Notes: generated by a model not told the origin, from the sequence alone. Numbered from the stretch's first letter, positions 44,101 through 53,886 are shown. The stretch is DNA of 64,000 nt from an uncultured Muribaculaceae bacterium (GCA_944321865.1 CALUMZ010000003.1:18357-82356), one strand, 5' to 3'. Program-made: numbers and translations.

Positions 44101-45735
44101 GTTTATGAGATTTAACTTGTGCAATTCCACGTCTTTTGCATCCACCATCACATCGACGGCGGTATTTTCGCCATCGATAAGCGCAATGCCTTTCATCACA
44201 AGTGCACCGTTATCATCATTTACATCCACTTGGCCGGTAATGGTCTTTCTGTCCAATTTAACATTGGCAGTTATATTATCATACCTGTAACCCTTTATGT
44301 CTATATGACTGAAGTTGCCGTCGACCTTGCCATAAGTATAATTGCCCTTTTTCCTCATGTCTACGTCTATATTGCAGGCCATGCTGCCGACAACATTCTC
44401 TTTTCCCGTTAATTTACCCACATTGAATGTCTCGGTCGACACACTTCCGGCATAACTTATGGAACCGTCTTGGTTGGAAAATATTCCGTTCAGTTTCACA
44501 TCGCCAACCGAAGTTGCCACAATACCCGAAAAATTAGCAAATGATAATCCGCCTTTCAATGAACCATTAACACTGATATTGCCGCAATTTTTAATTATCC
44601 GGGACACATTAGAGTTGACTTTGGCCACATTTGATACAACGTCAGACATGACTGCGGCATCGACCGACATATTCAGCTTCTTTAAATCAAGCGCTAACGA
44701 TGGCGGAGAAATTATATTTTCCACAACGCCGTTCAAGTCCACACTCAATCTGCGATTAGCCGTTTTCACTTCAAATTCCTGCACTTCAAGCCTGCTCAAT
44801 GTCCCTTTTATCATAAATGAAAAACCAATTGGGAAATCAAATGCGCCAAGAGCCGGATTAAACACCTTAAAGTCGGACAAGGACACGTAATTATCTTCGG
44901 CCGACAATTCAATAGGAATATCGGCAGCGTTGGCTCGCAACTTGCCCAACCCGTTAACGTGCAGCCTCATATCGTTAAATGCAATTCGGCTTCCCGGCAA
45001 TTCTATTTTAATGTCGCTCAGCCCTATTACACTATCGTTAGCTTCAACTTCTATTGCAAGATTATTAACCGAAAAGCCTTTGGTTTCCTTAAATGACAGG
45101 CGTTTTAATTCTATGAGGTAGTCATTGTTTTTTATACGTGGCAGCGATATGTCGGCGCGAATGTCCGCGAGCTCTATGTGGTTGACATCAAAATTCCCCA
45201 TGGCAAGCGTATCGGCCGACAATACATCGTAACTGAAACGGCTGCGGCGAATCACCACATTGCGTATGTTCAAATCATACCGTTTGGGCTCGGTATTTGA
45301 TTGCTTGGGAGACAGTGCATCGATTATGAATTGAATATTTAGCGGTGAATTTTTGTCAAGCCTGTTTATCCTGCCATCCAATCCTATCAATTCGGCATAC
45401 GTGAACACAACCCGTTGCCTGACCAGCAGATTAAACATGCTGAACCCCACACCCACTTTGTCGGCACTTAAAATGGTATCGCCTTTTTCGCCCGATACAT
45501 GTACGCCGTGCAGCACAACTTGGTTAAACGGTGTTATATTAACCTCTTCAATAGAGACATCGGTACCAAGCAATCCGCTTAATTCTTCACAACCGGCTTC
45601 CCTGATTTTATTTTGAACCGACGGTATGGACAATACAAGATACAGCACCACATACACTGTGGCGACTGCAAGAATTGCAGTCACCAAAATGCTGCGAATG
45701 ACGTTATATATCTTGTGTCCTACTTTTTTCCCCAT
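41122..45735 (-). CDS. tamB: Translocation and assembly module TamB-like protein
   Basis: A very long protein of 1537 residues with one N-terminal membrane helix (about 13-33) followed by repetitive beta-strand sequence throughout, as in the lipid-conducting groove of AsmA/TamB proteins. The conserved TamB domain lies at about 1060-1480 (GNGNLRIGYNSADEEMTMFGTYTLARGNYNFTLQDI and RGDISAPEISFGLEFPTL patterns). It spans from inner to outer membrane and carries phospholipids or aids outer-membrane protein assembly. Starts 3 bases after the nadE stop. Confidence 0.92.
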   Translation of the reverse strand: MGKKVGHKIYNVIRSILVTAILAVATVYVVLYLVLSIPSVQNKIREAGCEELSGLLGTDVSIEEVNITPFNQVVLHGVHVSGEKGDTILSADKVGVGFSMFNLLVRQRVVFTYAELIGLDGRINRLDKNSPLNIQFIIDALSPKQSNTEPKRYDLNIRNVVIRRSRFSYDVLSADTLAMGNFDVNHIELADIRADISLPRIKNNDYLIELKRLSFKETKGFSVNNLAIEVEANDSVIGLSDIKIELPGSRIAFNDMRLHVNGLGKLRANAADIPIELSAEDNYVSLSDFKVFNPALGAFDFPIGFSFMIKGTLSRLEVQEFEVKTANRRLSVDLNGVVENIISPPSLALDLKKLNMSVDAAVMSDVVSNVAKVNSNVSRIIKNCGNISVNGSLKGGLSFANFSGIVATSVGDVKLNGIFSNQDGSISYAGSVSTETFNVGKLTGKENVVGSMACNIDVDMRKKGNYTYGKVDGNFSHIDIKGYRYDNITANVKLDRKTITGQVDVNDDNGALVMKGIALIDGENTAVDVMVDAKDVELHKLNLINKYPGKKLSFELDAFFAGNDFNNFTGNVLFRNFEYCDSSNNGIHISNFLVEADNNSVPKNIKVTSDIINGNISGQYDAYGLAQSIKKMLARPFPALFVAEKEDEGKRKGRKRGNKYNDDIPNNLYFNFLVDNMDDIAEMFGLPVKPLSPVALEGFITDSNHSLYLLVDAPYIQQKNKLIEGTRLQISLNDNLQVDAYSIIPLKKGKLALTVMANGINDRIDSNVSWTVDNKKSYSGELSASANVWKDTVTNIPEARIDINPSEIMFNDTAWLVHPARVDVARKHISVNDIYVTCEKQYIKINGVASDVPEDEITVELSDINLDYVFETLAIDNVTFGGRATGTFYASDLLSGIPRMYTEGLFVKALSYNDAVFGDAKILSSWINEDKCVTIKADVSQKNKLNTKIDGKIFIARDSLYFDFKPQRVNIAFLKPFMKAFSSDITGEASGHVVLYGTFKNIDLTGDVYADSLRMKLDYTNVYYTASDSVKMRPGVISMDGIELKDQMGNTAYLTGKVTHNYFHDATFDFRLTDARNLLCFDVNQKINPDWYGRIFCNGSAFIEGKPGYVNIDVNMETAAGSSFTFVLSDTKVATEYDFITFVDRNKVGKDDDEENDARPERVKEFLKSQKKSESGNPSQFNINLLIEATPQAQMNLIMDPSGGDKIRATGNGNLRIGYNSADEEMTMFGTYTLARGNYNFTLQDIIIKDFTIREGSSLTFNGNPLSAVMDIEAIYSLHANLAELDESFATDRELNRTNVPVNALLRLQGDISAPEISFGLEFPTLTSDVYRKVMSIVSTEDMMNRQIIYLLALNSFYTPDYMADNNRSNELASVASSTISSQLSNLLGQMSENWSISPNLRSENGDFSDIEVELALSSQLLNNRLLFNGNFGYRDNAMNTRNSNFIGDFDIEYLLTKNGNIRLKAYNHYNDQNYYVRSALTTQGVGVVFKHDFDNIYDFLWRKKPQRKSENKEPADTVAKHVNDDILEREPVVPVE

Positions 45736-45738
45736 CGT

Positions 45739-47673
45739 TTACAATTCGTCACACTCATTGATCCATATTGCCGATGTTGCATCGCTTGGCATTCGCCAGT
45801 CGCCCCGCGGAGAAAGGCTTACACTACCCACCTTGGGGCCATCGGGCAGACACGAACGTTTGAACTGCTGATTGAAGAAACGGCGTATAAATTCTTTTAA
45901 CCATTTTTTGATGGTAACATCATCATAATCACCCTTGAATGCGACCTTTGCAAGCACGTATATCTTGCGCGGTGAAAAACCATGACGCAACATATTATAC
46001 AGGAAGAAATCATGCAAATCATACGGACCTACCAAATCTTCGGTTTTTTGTTTTATTTCACCATTCTCATTGGCCGGGATAAGTTCCGGACTGATTGGAG
46101 TGTCTACTATATCATGTAGTGCAGGAGAAATCACCTCGTTGCCTGAAAAATAATAATCGGCAAACCATTTCACAAGATATTTCACAAGCGTCTTGGGAAC
46201 CCCCGCATTGATACCATACATCGACATGTGGTCACCGTTGTATGTCGCCCATCCCAATGCCAATTCCGACAAATCGCCTGTACCGACTACGATACCGTTA
46301 ACCTTGTTGGAATAATCCATCAGAATTTGTGTCCGCTCGCGAGCCTGCGAATTTTCATATACCACATCTTGAATTGCCGCATCATGCCCTATATCCGAGA
46401 AATGCCTCTCTACTGCGCCGCCTATCGGAATCTCCTTTATTGAGATTCCCAATGCTTCCATCAGTGCGACGGCATTGGCGTGGGTGCGTCCGGTCGTTCC
46501 GAATCCCGGCATAGTTATTCCCGTGATACCGGTACGCGGCAATTTAAGCAAATCAAATACTTTTGCCACTACCAGCAGAGCAAGAGTACTGTCAAGCCCT
46601 CCCGATACACCTATCACGACATTCTTGCATTTAATCGCCGACAAGCGGCGGGCAAGCCCCAATGCTTGGATATTGATTATTTCTTCGCAACGGTCGTTCA
46701 ACATCTTGTCATTGGCCGGCACAAACGGCTGCCTGTTTACACGACGCAACAAAGTTCCATCAAATTCTCTTTTTCCAAGGGCAAAATCAATAGTCCTGAA
46801 CGGCTTACGGTTTTGAGCCATGCAATCGGCGAAACTTGTTGTCATTCGCCTGTCGTTGTTTATTTTTTCTATGTCTATATCGGCCACGGCCATCACCGGC
46901 GTGTCGGCAAAACGTTCACTTTTGCTTATAAATGCCCCGTTTTCGGCAATTATGGCATTGCCCGAGAACACTATGTCGGTTGTCGACTCCCCATATCCTG
47001 CCGACGCATATATATAGGCAGTCATGCATCGAGCCGATTGTTGGCCGATAAGCTCACACAAATATTTATGCTTACCGATAACCTCATTTGATGCCGACAA
47101 ATTCACTATTACATTTGCCCCGGCAAGAGCCGCATGGCTGCTTGGCGGTATGGTTGTCCACAAGTCTTCACATATTTCTGCGGCTACTACCACACTGCCC
47201 GACTTAAACAGCAAATCGGTACCAAACGGGACATTCTCTCCGCACAAGTTGATTTCCTGCTCCCGGCAAAACGACGATGAGGCAAACCAACGCTTTTCAT
47301 AAAACTCCTTGTAGTTTGGCAAATAGGTCTTAGGTACTACTCCAAGTATATGCCCCTTAAACACTGCGGCGGCACAATTGTATATGGCACAAGTTCCTTT
47401 TACCGGAAGGCCTACGAATATCAACGCATCGACAGATTTTGAAACTTCCTTTATTGCTGCAAGCGCGGCCTCGGCCGATGACAACAATTTATCTTGAAAA
47501 AATAAATCGCCACAAGTATAGGCCGTCAACGACATTTCAGGGAATACGACAAGCTTCGCGCCCTTGTCGCAAGCGACAGTTATCTGTTCGATTATCTCAT
47601 TTAAATTATATTTGCAATCGGCAACGTTAACCCGAGGCACAACCGAAGCCACTCTTAGAAATCCGTAGTCCAT
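45739..47673 (-). CDS. nadE: Glutamine-dependent NAD(+) synthetase
   Basis: A 644-residue two-domain enzyme. The nitrilase-like amidase domain shows the Glu (VFPEMSLTAYTCGD, near 47), Lys (VPKTYLPNYKEFYEKRWF, near 115) and Cys (AAEICEDLW, near 167) triad. The synthetase domain has the ATP-PPi motif VIGVSGGLDSTLALLV near 352 and GTGDLSELALGWATYNGDH near 467. It converts deamido-NAD to NAD with ammonia from glutamine. First gene of a five-gene minus-strand run. Confidence 0.96.
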   Translation of the reverse strand: MDYGFLRVASVVPRVNVADCKYNLNEIIEQITVACDKGAKLVVFPEMSLTAYTCGDLFFQDKLLSSAEAALAAIKEVSKSVDALIFVGLPVKGTCAIYNCAAAVFKGHILGVVPKTYLPNYKEFYEKRWFASSSFCREQEINLCGENVPFGTDLLFKSGSVVVAAEICEDLWTTIPPSSHAALAGANVIVNLSASNEVIGKHKYLCELIGQQSARCMTAYIYASAGYGESTTDIVFSGNAIIAENGAFISKSERFADTPVMAVADIDIEKINNDRRMTTSFADCMAQNRKPFRTIDFALGKREFDGTLLRRVNRQPFVPANDKMLNDRCEEIINIQALGLARRLSAIKCKNVVIGVSGGLDSTLALLVVAKVFDLLKLPRTGITGITMPGFGTTGRTHANAVALMEALGISIKEIPIGGAVERHFSDIGHDAAIQDVVYENSQARERTQILMDYSNKVNGIVVGTGDLSELALGWATYNGDHMSMYGINAGVPKTLVKYLVKWFADYYFSGNEVISPALHDIVDTPISPELIPANENGEIKQKTEDLVGPYDLHDFFLYNMLRHGFSPRKIYVLAKVAFKGDYDDVTIKKWLKEFIRRFFNQQFKRSCLPDGPKVGSVSLSPRGDWRMPSDATSAIWINECDEL

Positions 47674-47811
47674 ATCCCGTTAAATTGATTATTGTATTAC
47701 GCAAATTTAGCCATTTTTCCATTAGCAGCGATGCTGCAACTCCACATATTTCTACTATTTGCGCATTTAGTAGCGAAATCGACCATTTTTGGCATTTTTA
47801 TTTCTTAAAAT

Positions 47812-47843
47812 TTGAAATATTTAAAAATGTTGATTTAACTTTG
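47812..47843 (+). promoter_or_regulatory. Promoter of the small outer-membrane protein gene
   Basis: TTG at 47812-47814, 21 bases, then TAACTTTG at 47836-47843, 22 bases before the ATG. The leader is A-rich (AAAACAATAACAAGAGG). Confidence 0.6.
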
Positions 47844-47865
47844 AGAAAACAATAACAAGAGGAAA

Positions 47866-48339
47866 ATGAAAAAAATTATAGTATTGACCTTAGCCGTATT
47901 ATTCTCCGCTATCAATTTAATGGCTCAACGCGGGGAAAAGACCGTCGGGTTGCTTGCAGGGTACACCACCGAAAATCAATCGGCTGTTGCCGGACTGTTT
48001 TTCCAATACCGTTGCAGTTCTTTATTACGGCTTGCTCCCGACTGTCAATTCGTGATAAAAAACGACAACCGCAGTGCGTTCCTTTTTAACGGAAACATAC
48101 ATTTCTTGATTAAAACATCCGGGAAAACAAATTTGTACCCACTCGTCGGTATAACATATCACAACTGGAAAACCTATAACACCGGCATGGGGAATAAAAA
48201 CCGATTCGGTACAAATTTTGGTGTGGGATATGAGGTGATGCCCACTTCCACACTGAAACTGTCGGTAGAAGCTAAGTACTCGCTGATAAAAGATTTCTCA
48301 TCGGGCAATTTCTTTGCAAGCATAGGATACTTATTTTAA
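47866..48339 (+). CDS. Small outer-membrane beta-barrel protein
   Basis: A 157-residue protein with a signal peptide (1-20, cleaved after LMAQ). The mature part shows about eight amphipathic strands (TVGLLAGYTT, SAVAGLFFQYR, LYPLVGITYHNW, FGTNFGVGYEV) and ends FFASIGYLF, a C-terminal Phe typical of barrels inserted by BamA. Size suits an eight-strand OmpX-like barrel. Function unknown. It stands alone between two divergent or convergent genes with its own promoter and terminator. Confidence 0.85.
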   Translation: MKKIIVLTLAVLFSAINLMAQRGEKTVGLLAGYTTENQSAVAGLFFQYRCSSLLRLAPDCQFVIKNDNRSAFLFNGNIHFLIKTSGKTNLYPLVGITYHNWKTYNTGMGNKNRFGTNFGVGYEVMPTSTLKLSVEAKYSLIKDFSSGNFFASIGYLF

Positions 48340-48450
48340 CCCCGAAACGGTCCCGCAAATATCTGTTTTGAATAATGCTTTTTATGGCCGATTTGAGGTT
48401 AAGGCTCGCTGCCGACAAATATTATCTACAAAATATCCCTTCCATAAACA

Positions 48451-48487
48451 AATTCCGCTCCGATTAATTGCTCATCGGAACGGAATT
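48451..48487. terminator. Two-way terminator between the barrel gene and glyA
   Basis: AATTCCGCTCCGAT pairs with ATCGGAACGGAATT (one mismatch), loop of nine. A/T-rich sequence follows on both strands. It serves both convergent genes. Confidence 0.75.
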
Positions 48488-48511
48488 ATATATTATTATC
48501 TATCCTATATC

Positions 48512-49792
48512 TCAGTAAGCAAACATGGGATATTCGTTCATGATGCTGTTCACCTTTTCGCGCACTGAATTTATTACAGCTTCATTGTCAACATTGTGCA
48601 AAACGGTATCTATCATTTCTACAATTTCCCCCATAAGTTCCTCCTTTGCGCCACGGGTAGTTATTGCCGGGGTGCCAAGGCGTATTCCCGAAGTCAGGAA
48701 CGGAGAACGGCTGTCAAACGGCACCATATTCTTATTAGCCGTAATATCAGCGGCAACAAGGGCTCGCTCGGCCACCTTACCTGTCAATTCGGGGAACTTG
48801 CTACGCAAGTCAAGCAATATGCAATGGTTGTCGGTTCCGCCCGATGCTATCTTATAACCCTTGTCAAGCAAAGCCTGCGCCATAACAGCGGCGTTTTTCT
48901 TTACTTGCATCTGGTATTCCTTGAACGACGGTTGCAAGGCTTCGCCAAATGCTACGGCTTTTGCGGCAATTACATGTTCGAGAGGACCGCCTTGCACTCC
49001 CGGGAACACTGCTGAATCGAGCAACGACGACATCATGCGCAACTCACCCTTGTTGTTCTTCTTTCCAAACGGGTTTTCAAAATCCTTGCCCATCATAATC
49101 ACGCCGCCACGCGGTCCGCGCAATGTTTTATGCGTCGTCGATGTTACTATATGTGCATATTTCACAGGGTTATCAAGCAACCCGGCAGCAATTAGTCCGG
49201 CCGGGTGAGCCATATCGAACATGAATATGGCGCCAACCTCATCGGCAACCTTGCGTATGCGGGCATAATCCCACTCACGCGAATATGCACTTGCTCCACC
49301 GATAATCAACTTGGGGTGTTCGCGATGAGCCACCTCTTCAAGCATGTCATAATCTATGAGATTGGTGTCGGGTGTCACATTATACTCTAATGGCTGATAC
49401 ACAAGTCCCGAGAAATTCACCAAGCTGCCATGCGACAAGTGGCCGCCATGCGACAAGTTCAACCCAAGGAATTTATCGCCCGGTTTCATCACTGCCAAGA
49501 ACACTGCCATATTGGCTTGTGCTCCCGAGTGTGGCTGCACGTTTGCCCATTCGGCGCCAAACAACTGCTTCAATCGTTCTATGGCAATCGTTTCCGACTC
49601 GTCTACCACTTGGCATCCGCCATAATATCTATGTCCGGGATACCCTTCGGCATACTTATTAGTAAGGCATGATCCCATCGCCTGCATTACTTCGTCGCTG
49701 ACAAAATTCTCACTTGCAATGAGTTCAATACCTTTCTTCTGACGTTGATGCTCTCGTTCGATAATGTCGAATATTACTTTATCTCTTTCCAT
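48512..49792 (-). CDS. glyA: Serine hydroxymethyltransferase
   Basis: A PLP enzyme interconverting serine and glycine with tetrahydrofolate, the main one-carbon source. The 426-residue protein has [15 protein letters not shown] near 87-101, [15 protein letters not shown] near 195-209 and the PLP-lysine motif [14 protein letters not shown] near 218-231. Last of the pyrB-pyrI-reductase-glyA run, 26 bases after the flavin reductase. The grouping joins pyrimidine synthesis with one-carbon supply. Confidence 0.96.
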   Translation of the reverse strand: MERDKVIFDIIEREHQRQKKGIELIASENFVSDEVMQAMGSCLTNKYAEGYPGHRYYGGCQVVDESETIAIERLKQLFGAEWANVQPHSGAQANMAVFLAVMKPGDKFLGLNLSHGGHLSHGSLVNFSGLVYQPLEYNVTPDTNLIDYDMLEEVAHREHPKLIIGGASAYSREWDYARIRKVADEVGAIFMFDMAHPAGLIAAGLLDNPVKYAHIVTSTTHKTLRGPRGGVIMMGKDFENPFGKKNNKGELRMMSSLLDSAVFPGVQGGPLEHVIAAKAVAFGEALQPSFKEYQMQVKKNAAVMAQALLDKGYKIASGGTDNHCILLDLRSKFPELTGKVAERALVAADITANKNMVPFDSRSPFLTSGIRLGTPAITTRGAKEELMGEIVEMIDTVLHNVDNEAVINSVREKVNSIMNEYPMFAY

Positions 49793-49818
49793 TTAAATAT
49801 TTATTATTGTTATCTTTT

Positions 49819-50382
49819 TTATTTCTTTTTTACCGACCAACCAAAACGGCCTATCTTGTTTCCCATTCCAAAATATTCCCCATGGCAATACACAAGCATT
49901 CCGGCCTTTTTCATGTCAAACTCTCCGGTGTCGGCATTAATATAATCGACATCGGCCACCACATTAAGCACATCGGCAATGAACATATCGTGTGAGCCGA
50001 GCGATATTATCTCCTTAACCCGGCATTCAATCGACAGCGGAGACTCTGCAATATATGGAGACAACACCTTCACCCCTTTAACAGGCGTAAGTTGCATTTC
50101 CGCAAATTTATTATAGTCTCGTCCGCTCCTAACCCCGCACCAGTCGGTAGCGCGTGCAAGGTTCTCGGTTGTCAGGTTCAATGTAAATTCCATGTTACGC
50201 TTTATTATATCGTAACTATACCGTTCGGGGCGGATAGATACATAGCACATGGGAGGATTGGTACAGATGGTACCAACCCAACTTGCCGTGAATATATTAT
50301 ATTCCTCGGGAGAAGAGCCACAGCTAACCAATATGGCAGGCAGCGGATATATCAATGTTCCCGGTTTCCAGTTTTGCTTCAT
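49819..50382 (-). CDS. Flavin reductase-like FMN-binding protein
   Basis: A 187-residue protein of the split-barrel flavin reductase family: PAILVSCGSSPEEYNIFTASWVGTICTNPPM near 15-45, YVSIRPERYSYDIIKRNMEFTLNL near 46-70 and a C-terminal GEYFGMGNKIGRFGWS. It binds FMN or FAD and reduces it with NAD(P)H or uses it as a cofactor; the substrate is unknown. It lies 23 bases after pyrI and 26 before glyA, so it is within a nucleotide and one-carbon operon. Confidence 0.88.
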   Translation of the reverse strand: MKQNWKPGTLIYPLPAILVSCGSSPEEYNIFTASWVGTICTNPPMCYVSIRPERYSYDIIKRNMEFTLNLTTENLARATDWCGVRSGRDYNKFAEMQLTPVKGVKVLSPYIAESPLSIECRVKEIISLGSHDMFIADVLNVVADVDYINADTGEFDMKKAGMLVYCHGEYFGMGNKIGRFGWSVKKK

Positions 50383-50405
50383 TGCACACGTATAGCCCCG
50401 GGGAT

Positions 50406-50870
50406 TTATTTCAATTCTATGTCATCCTTTTCAACCACCCTTTCACAATAATGGCACTTGAGTACCACATTTTCACAATCCACGACATGGAAATGCGTTT
50501 TCATCGGCTCATTATTCGTGATGCACTTGGGATTATTGCATTTGACAATGTCATATATGTCGTTGGGGAGACTTACCGTGTGCTTGTCCACTACCTTGTA
50601 ATCCCTAATGATGTTTATGTTTGCATTAGGTGCAACAAGCGCAATACGGTTTAGTGTGTCTTCATGCAAAAACACATCGGCAACTTTTATTATGCCTTTC
50701 TTCCCGCACTTTTTGCTATTAAGGTTGAAACCTATGGTCACGCTGCTTTTCATTCCCGAGATTCCCAGCAGGTTCACCACCTTGAAAAGCGATTCCGTGG
50801 GTATATGGTCTATTACCGTTCCGTTCTGTAATGCAGCAACCGCCAGTTCTTCATTCTTTATAGTCGTCAT
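50406..50870 (-). CDS. pyrI: Aspartate carbamoyltransferase regulatory subunit
   Basis: The 154-residue partner of PyrB that binds CTP/ATP at the N-terminal domain and zinc at the C-terminal one. Features: [24 protein letters not shown] near 13-36 and the zinc Cys set in CNNPKC and CHYCERV (residues about 109-145). It starts 14 bases after pyrB stops. Its presence indicates an allosteric ATCase like that of enterobacteria. Confidence 0.96.
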   Translation of the reverse strand: MTTIKNEELAVAALQNGTVIDHIPTESLFKVVNLLGISGMKSSVTIGFNLNSKKCGKKGIIKVADVFLHEDTLNRIALVAPNANINIIRDYKVVDKHTVSLPNDIYDIVKCNNPKCITNNEPMKTHFHVVDCENVVLKCHYCERVVEKDDIELK

Positions 50871-50884
50871 GATATACCTCCTTC

Positions 50885-51802
50885 CTATTTATTATCGATA
50901 CCCAAGACCTTGCAAATTATGGCTTGACGTGCATACAAGCCGTTACGCGCTTGTTGGAAATAATACGCCTTGGGATTACTGTCCACATCGTATGCTATTT
51001 CATTCACACGTGGCAGCGGATGCAATATCCGCAAATTATCTTTGCTGCCAAGCAGCATCGAATTCTTCAACGTGTACAGGTTTTTCACACGTTCATATTC
51101 CATGATGTCGGTAAACCGCTCACGTTGCACACGTGTCATATACAATATGTCGGTTTCATTTATCACTTCTTCCGAAAAATCGGTATACTCATGATACTCT
51201 ATGCCATGCTTGTTACAAAATTCCTTATACTCCATTGGCATTCTCAATTCATTGCAGGCCACAAAATTAAACCGTGGCTTGAAATAATACATAGCCATGA
51301 GCAACGAATGCACTGTGCGCCCGTATTTCAAATCTCCCACCATGGTAATGGTGAGATTCTCAAGTGTTCCCTGTGTCTTGTATATGGAATACAAGTCAAG
51401 CATCGTCTGCGACGGATGCTGGTTGGCTCCGTCACCGGCGTTGATTATCGGCACAGGCGAAAATTCGCTGGCATATCGCGCTGCCCCTTCCAAATAGTGC
51501 CGCATGATTATGAGGTCGGCATAATTGCTAACCATCATTATCGTATCATGCAATGTCTCGCCTTTCGACGAACTGGTGGTATTGGCATCGGAAAAGCCTA
51601 TTACACGGCCTCCGAGACGATTGACTGCAGTTTCAAAACTAAGCCGTGTGCGTGTCGATGGCTCAAAAAATAATGTTGCCACGACTTTTCCCTCCAACAG
51701 ATTTCTGTTGGGGCAGGCTTCAAACCGGCTTGCCGATTCAAGCAGGGACAGAATCTCATCTTTTGAGAAATCCGAAATAGAAACCAGACTTTCACTATTC
51801 AT
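50885..51802 (-). CDS. pyrB: Aspartate carbamoyltransferase catalytic subunit
   Basis: Joins carbamoyl phosphate and aspartate, the first committed step of pyrimidine synthesis. The 305-residue protein has [15 protein letters not shown] near 46-60 (carbamoyl phosphate site), [15 protein letters not shown] near 126-140 and [10 protein letters not shown] near 261-270. ATG 51802 ([12 protein letters not shown]) is chosen; the frame is open to 51868 but the extra residues overlap the leader. A hairpin at 51938-51953 lies upstream, without a U run. Confidence 0.95.
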   Translation of the reverse strand: MNSESLVSISDFSKDEILSLLESASRFEACPNRNLLEGKVVATLFFEPSTRTRLSFETAVNRLGGRVIGFSDANTTSSSKGETLHDTIMMVSNYADLIIMRHYLEGAARYASEFSPVPIINAGDGANQHPSQTMLDLYSIYKTQGTLENLTITMVGDLKYGRTVHSLLMAMYYFKPRFNFVACNELRMPMEYKEFCNKHGIEYHEYTDFSEEVINETDILYMTRVQRERFTDIMEYERVKNLYTLKNSMLLGSKDNLRILHPLPRVNEIAYDVDSNPKAYYFQQARNGLYARQAIICKVLGIDNK

Positions 51803-51937
51803 AATTCTTATTCTCTTTGTATATTGAACGAGTGTAATTTCCCGATACCAAGGTACAAAAAAAGCCAACCATTACCGTCTTTACCCAATAAGTAATGATT
51901 GACTCCCCTCGATTATTGCCAAAATACGCCGCCCTAT

Positions 51938-51953
51938 GTGCCGCATTCGGCAC
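51938..51953. other. Short hairpin upstream of pyrB
   Basis: GTGCCG-CATT-CGGCAC, extendable with two mismatches to 51932-51959. It is in the 249-base gap between pyrB and the barrel-anti-sigma gene. No U run follows, so it is not a clear terminator; the rest of the gap shows nothing more. Confidence 0.4.
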
Positions 51954-52051
51954 AATGGGTAATGTTGCGTATATTTATTCCCATTGGCATTCATATCAAC
52001 AAAGATACGTAATTTTCAATAATCACACACGCCACAAATACAAAATTTTAT

Positions 52052-53314
52052 TCAATCCAGTTCAAATCGCAATCCTACTTGGAAATTGAAATTAAACGGT
52101 TTGTCCTTGTAGATGGTCAACACGTTGCTCCCGTCGTCGAAATAATACCCTACACCCGGTTCTACATACACACCCAAACGGTCTATGAAATTATATTGGA
52201 ATCCCACTGCCCCCGATACCGACCATTGCAGCCTGTCGACATCGACGCTTTCTCCCTTTCGTCCCACCATGACTCCACCGTTGATGTATTCGGTTTCGGC
52301 ATTGCCCGACAACGGTATTTGCGCCATTCCGCCGGCACTCATATACACCTTGAACATGTCGTTACTCCAAACCACAAAGTTGAATTTCACCGGTATTCCA
52401 ATGTAGTGAATCACTTGGTCGGTGGCATAGTAATCGTTGTCACTGCCCGAGGTTAATTCAGATTTCAGCAGGGTATACACCACCCCGCTCTCTATGCCAC
52501 AACGCCTCGACAGTGAATATCTCACCGTAGCACCGAAACTGAGTGGCAGGCTGTGCTTTATTTTGGTTTCGGGTGTTTCTTCAAGGTTGTTAAACATTAT
52601 ATTGGCCATGGGACTGGTATTCCACGTCTCTTGTCGCGGCATGGTACTGAACGGATTGGCACCCAGTTCAAAATTCCGGTAGCCTGTCGAGCGGTCATTG
52701 CCACCGGTCATGTTCCCGGCATACAGGCCGGCACTCCACTTGCCGTGCTTCGCTGTATGCCTATATTCTTGATTCCGTCTTGCCCGCCCGTCTCCGTGCC
52801 GCACATTCTGTCCATATCCGTCCATTACCGAGCGTTTGGTCGCATCGGCGTTTTGTTTGGGCGGAACTGATACGATTGCCGTGTCGGTATCGTCGATTGC
52901 CGGCTCGGGATTGACACACTCTGACGCATCTTCGGAAGTCCGCACCTGCGCGATAACACCTTGCACAGACCCGTGCGACATGACTTGCACTGTGCGCGGC
53001 ACTTCAGGCTCTCTTCCGACATCAGTCGCAACACGATTGTCGGCAACGAGCAATTCCCTCACGGCATTGGCATCGTCCCGAATCGGCTGCGGCTCGTACA
53101 ATATTGTCAACCCTGCAACTACTGCAACAAGAACCACGGCAGCAACAGCAGCACAGCGGCGCAACCAATATGCCACTGTCGCATTTCTCCTTTTGTACTC
53201 TGCGGCACCCCGTTCCGACAGCGATTGGCTAATCTCCTTCCACAAATCGTCGGGAGCCGTCCGTTCAAAAGATTCGGAACGTCGCTTTAAATCCTCCAAC
53301 CATCGTTCTTTCAT
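52052..53314 (-). CDS. Anti-sigma-like N terminus fused to an outer-membrane beta-barrel
   Basis: A 420-residue protein. Residues 1-50 are charged, with the ERTAPDDLWKEISQSL pattern seen at the start of Bacteroidetes anti-sigma and sigma-operon membrane proteins. Residues 53-72 are a single membrane helix after an Arg-rich turn (YWLRRCAAVAAVV). Residues 73-190 are a low-complexity linker. Residues 192-420 are a barrel of the PorT/OMP_b-brl type (GKWSAGLYAGN, GIESGVVYTLL, VYVEPGVGYYF, FNFQVGLRFELD). The start overlaps the sigma stop (ATGA). No classical signal peptide. The chain may span both membranes and pass an outer-membrane signal to the sigma factor, or be cleaved; this is inference. Confidence 0.82.
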   Translation of the reverse strand: MKERWLEDLKRRSESFERTAPDDLWKEISQSLSERGAAEYKRRNATVAYWLRRCAAVAAVVLVAVVAGLTILYEPQPIRDDANAVRELLVADNRVATDVGREPEVPRTVQVMSHGSVQGVIAQVRTSEDASECVNPEPAIDDTDTAIVSVPPKQNADATKRSVMDGYGQNVRHGDGRARRNQEYRHTAKHGKWSAGLYAGNMTGGNDRSTGYRNFELGANPFSTMPRQETWNTSPMANIMFNNLEETPETKIKHSLPLSFGATVRYSLSRRCGIESGVVYTLLKSELTSGSDNDYYATDQVIHYIGIPVKFNFVVWSNDMFKVYMSAGGMAQIPLSGNAETEYINGGVMVGRKGESVDVDRLQWSVSGAVGFQYNFIDRLGVYVEPGVGYYFDDGSNVLTIYKDKPFNFNFQVGLRFELD

Positions 53315-53886
53315 AATCTTTGCTCTTTTAGTGTTGACTTATAACCATTTATCTGCCGGGCAAGCATTGCCTTGGCTCGGTGCAACTGCGATGCCGATGT
53401 GCTTTCGCTTATATTCAGTTTTTTCGCAATCTCCCTGTGCCCCTGTCCCTCGAAAACATACAGGTTGAACACTTTGCGGTATCCCTCGGGCAGCCGCCTT
53501 ATCATATCGTGGATTACCTCAATGGGCACTTGCCCCGCATCGGGCTCGTCATACTCGTCTTCTATCTCCTCTGCAGCCGGCTCCCCGGCAGACACGCCAC
53601 CGTTGCGCTTGTTTCTATCAAGGAAATCTATTGCTTCGTTAACCACAATTCTCGTCATCCATGCCCTCAACGAACCATCGCCTCTGTAGTTGAATTTACT
53701 TATCGATGTGTATATTTTCACAAAGCTCTCTTGCAAAACATCTTTCACATCGTCATCATCGGGAATATAACGCGATGCGGCTGCCATGAGGAAACCTACA
53801 TGGCTGTCATACAATTCCTTCATCGCACGGCTGTCACCGCCGATTATCCTGTTGACTAATTCCGGCTCGTTTATATTCCGTCTCAT
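53311..53886 (-). CDS. ECF-type RNA polymerase sigma factor
   Basis: A 191-residue protein. Region 2 is at about 25-95 (ELYDSHVGFLMAAASRYIPDDDDVKDVLQESFVKIY, then RAWMTRIVVNEAIDFL); region 4 is at about 130-180 (LPEGYRKVFNLYVFEGQGHREIAKKLNISEST, the helix-turn-helix). ATG 53886 (MRRNINEPELVNRI) fits the family start; the frame is open further to 53994. It is translationally coupled to the anti-sigma-like barrel protein, its likely controller. Confidence 0.93.
   Translation of the reverse strand: MRRNINEPELVNRIIGGDSRAMKELYDSHVGFLMAAASRYIPDDDDVKDVLQESFVKIYTSISKFNYRGDGSLRAWMTRIVVNEAIDFLDRNKRNGGVSAGEPAAEEIEDEYDEPDAGQVPIEVIHDMIRRLPEGYRKVFNLYVFEGQGHREIAKKLNISESTSASQLHRAKAMLARQINGYKSTLKEQRL

Noticed and set aside
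51803..51900. Possible promoter or attenuator before pyrB
   Set aside because: A TACCTTGG box is near the consensus but has no TTG at 18-21 bases, and there is no terminator-antiterminator pair.
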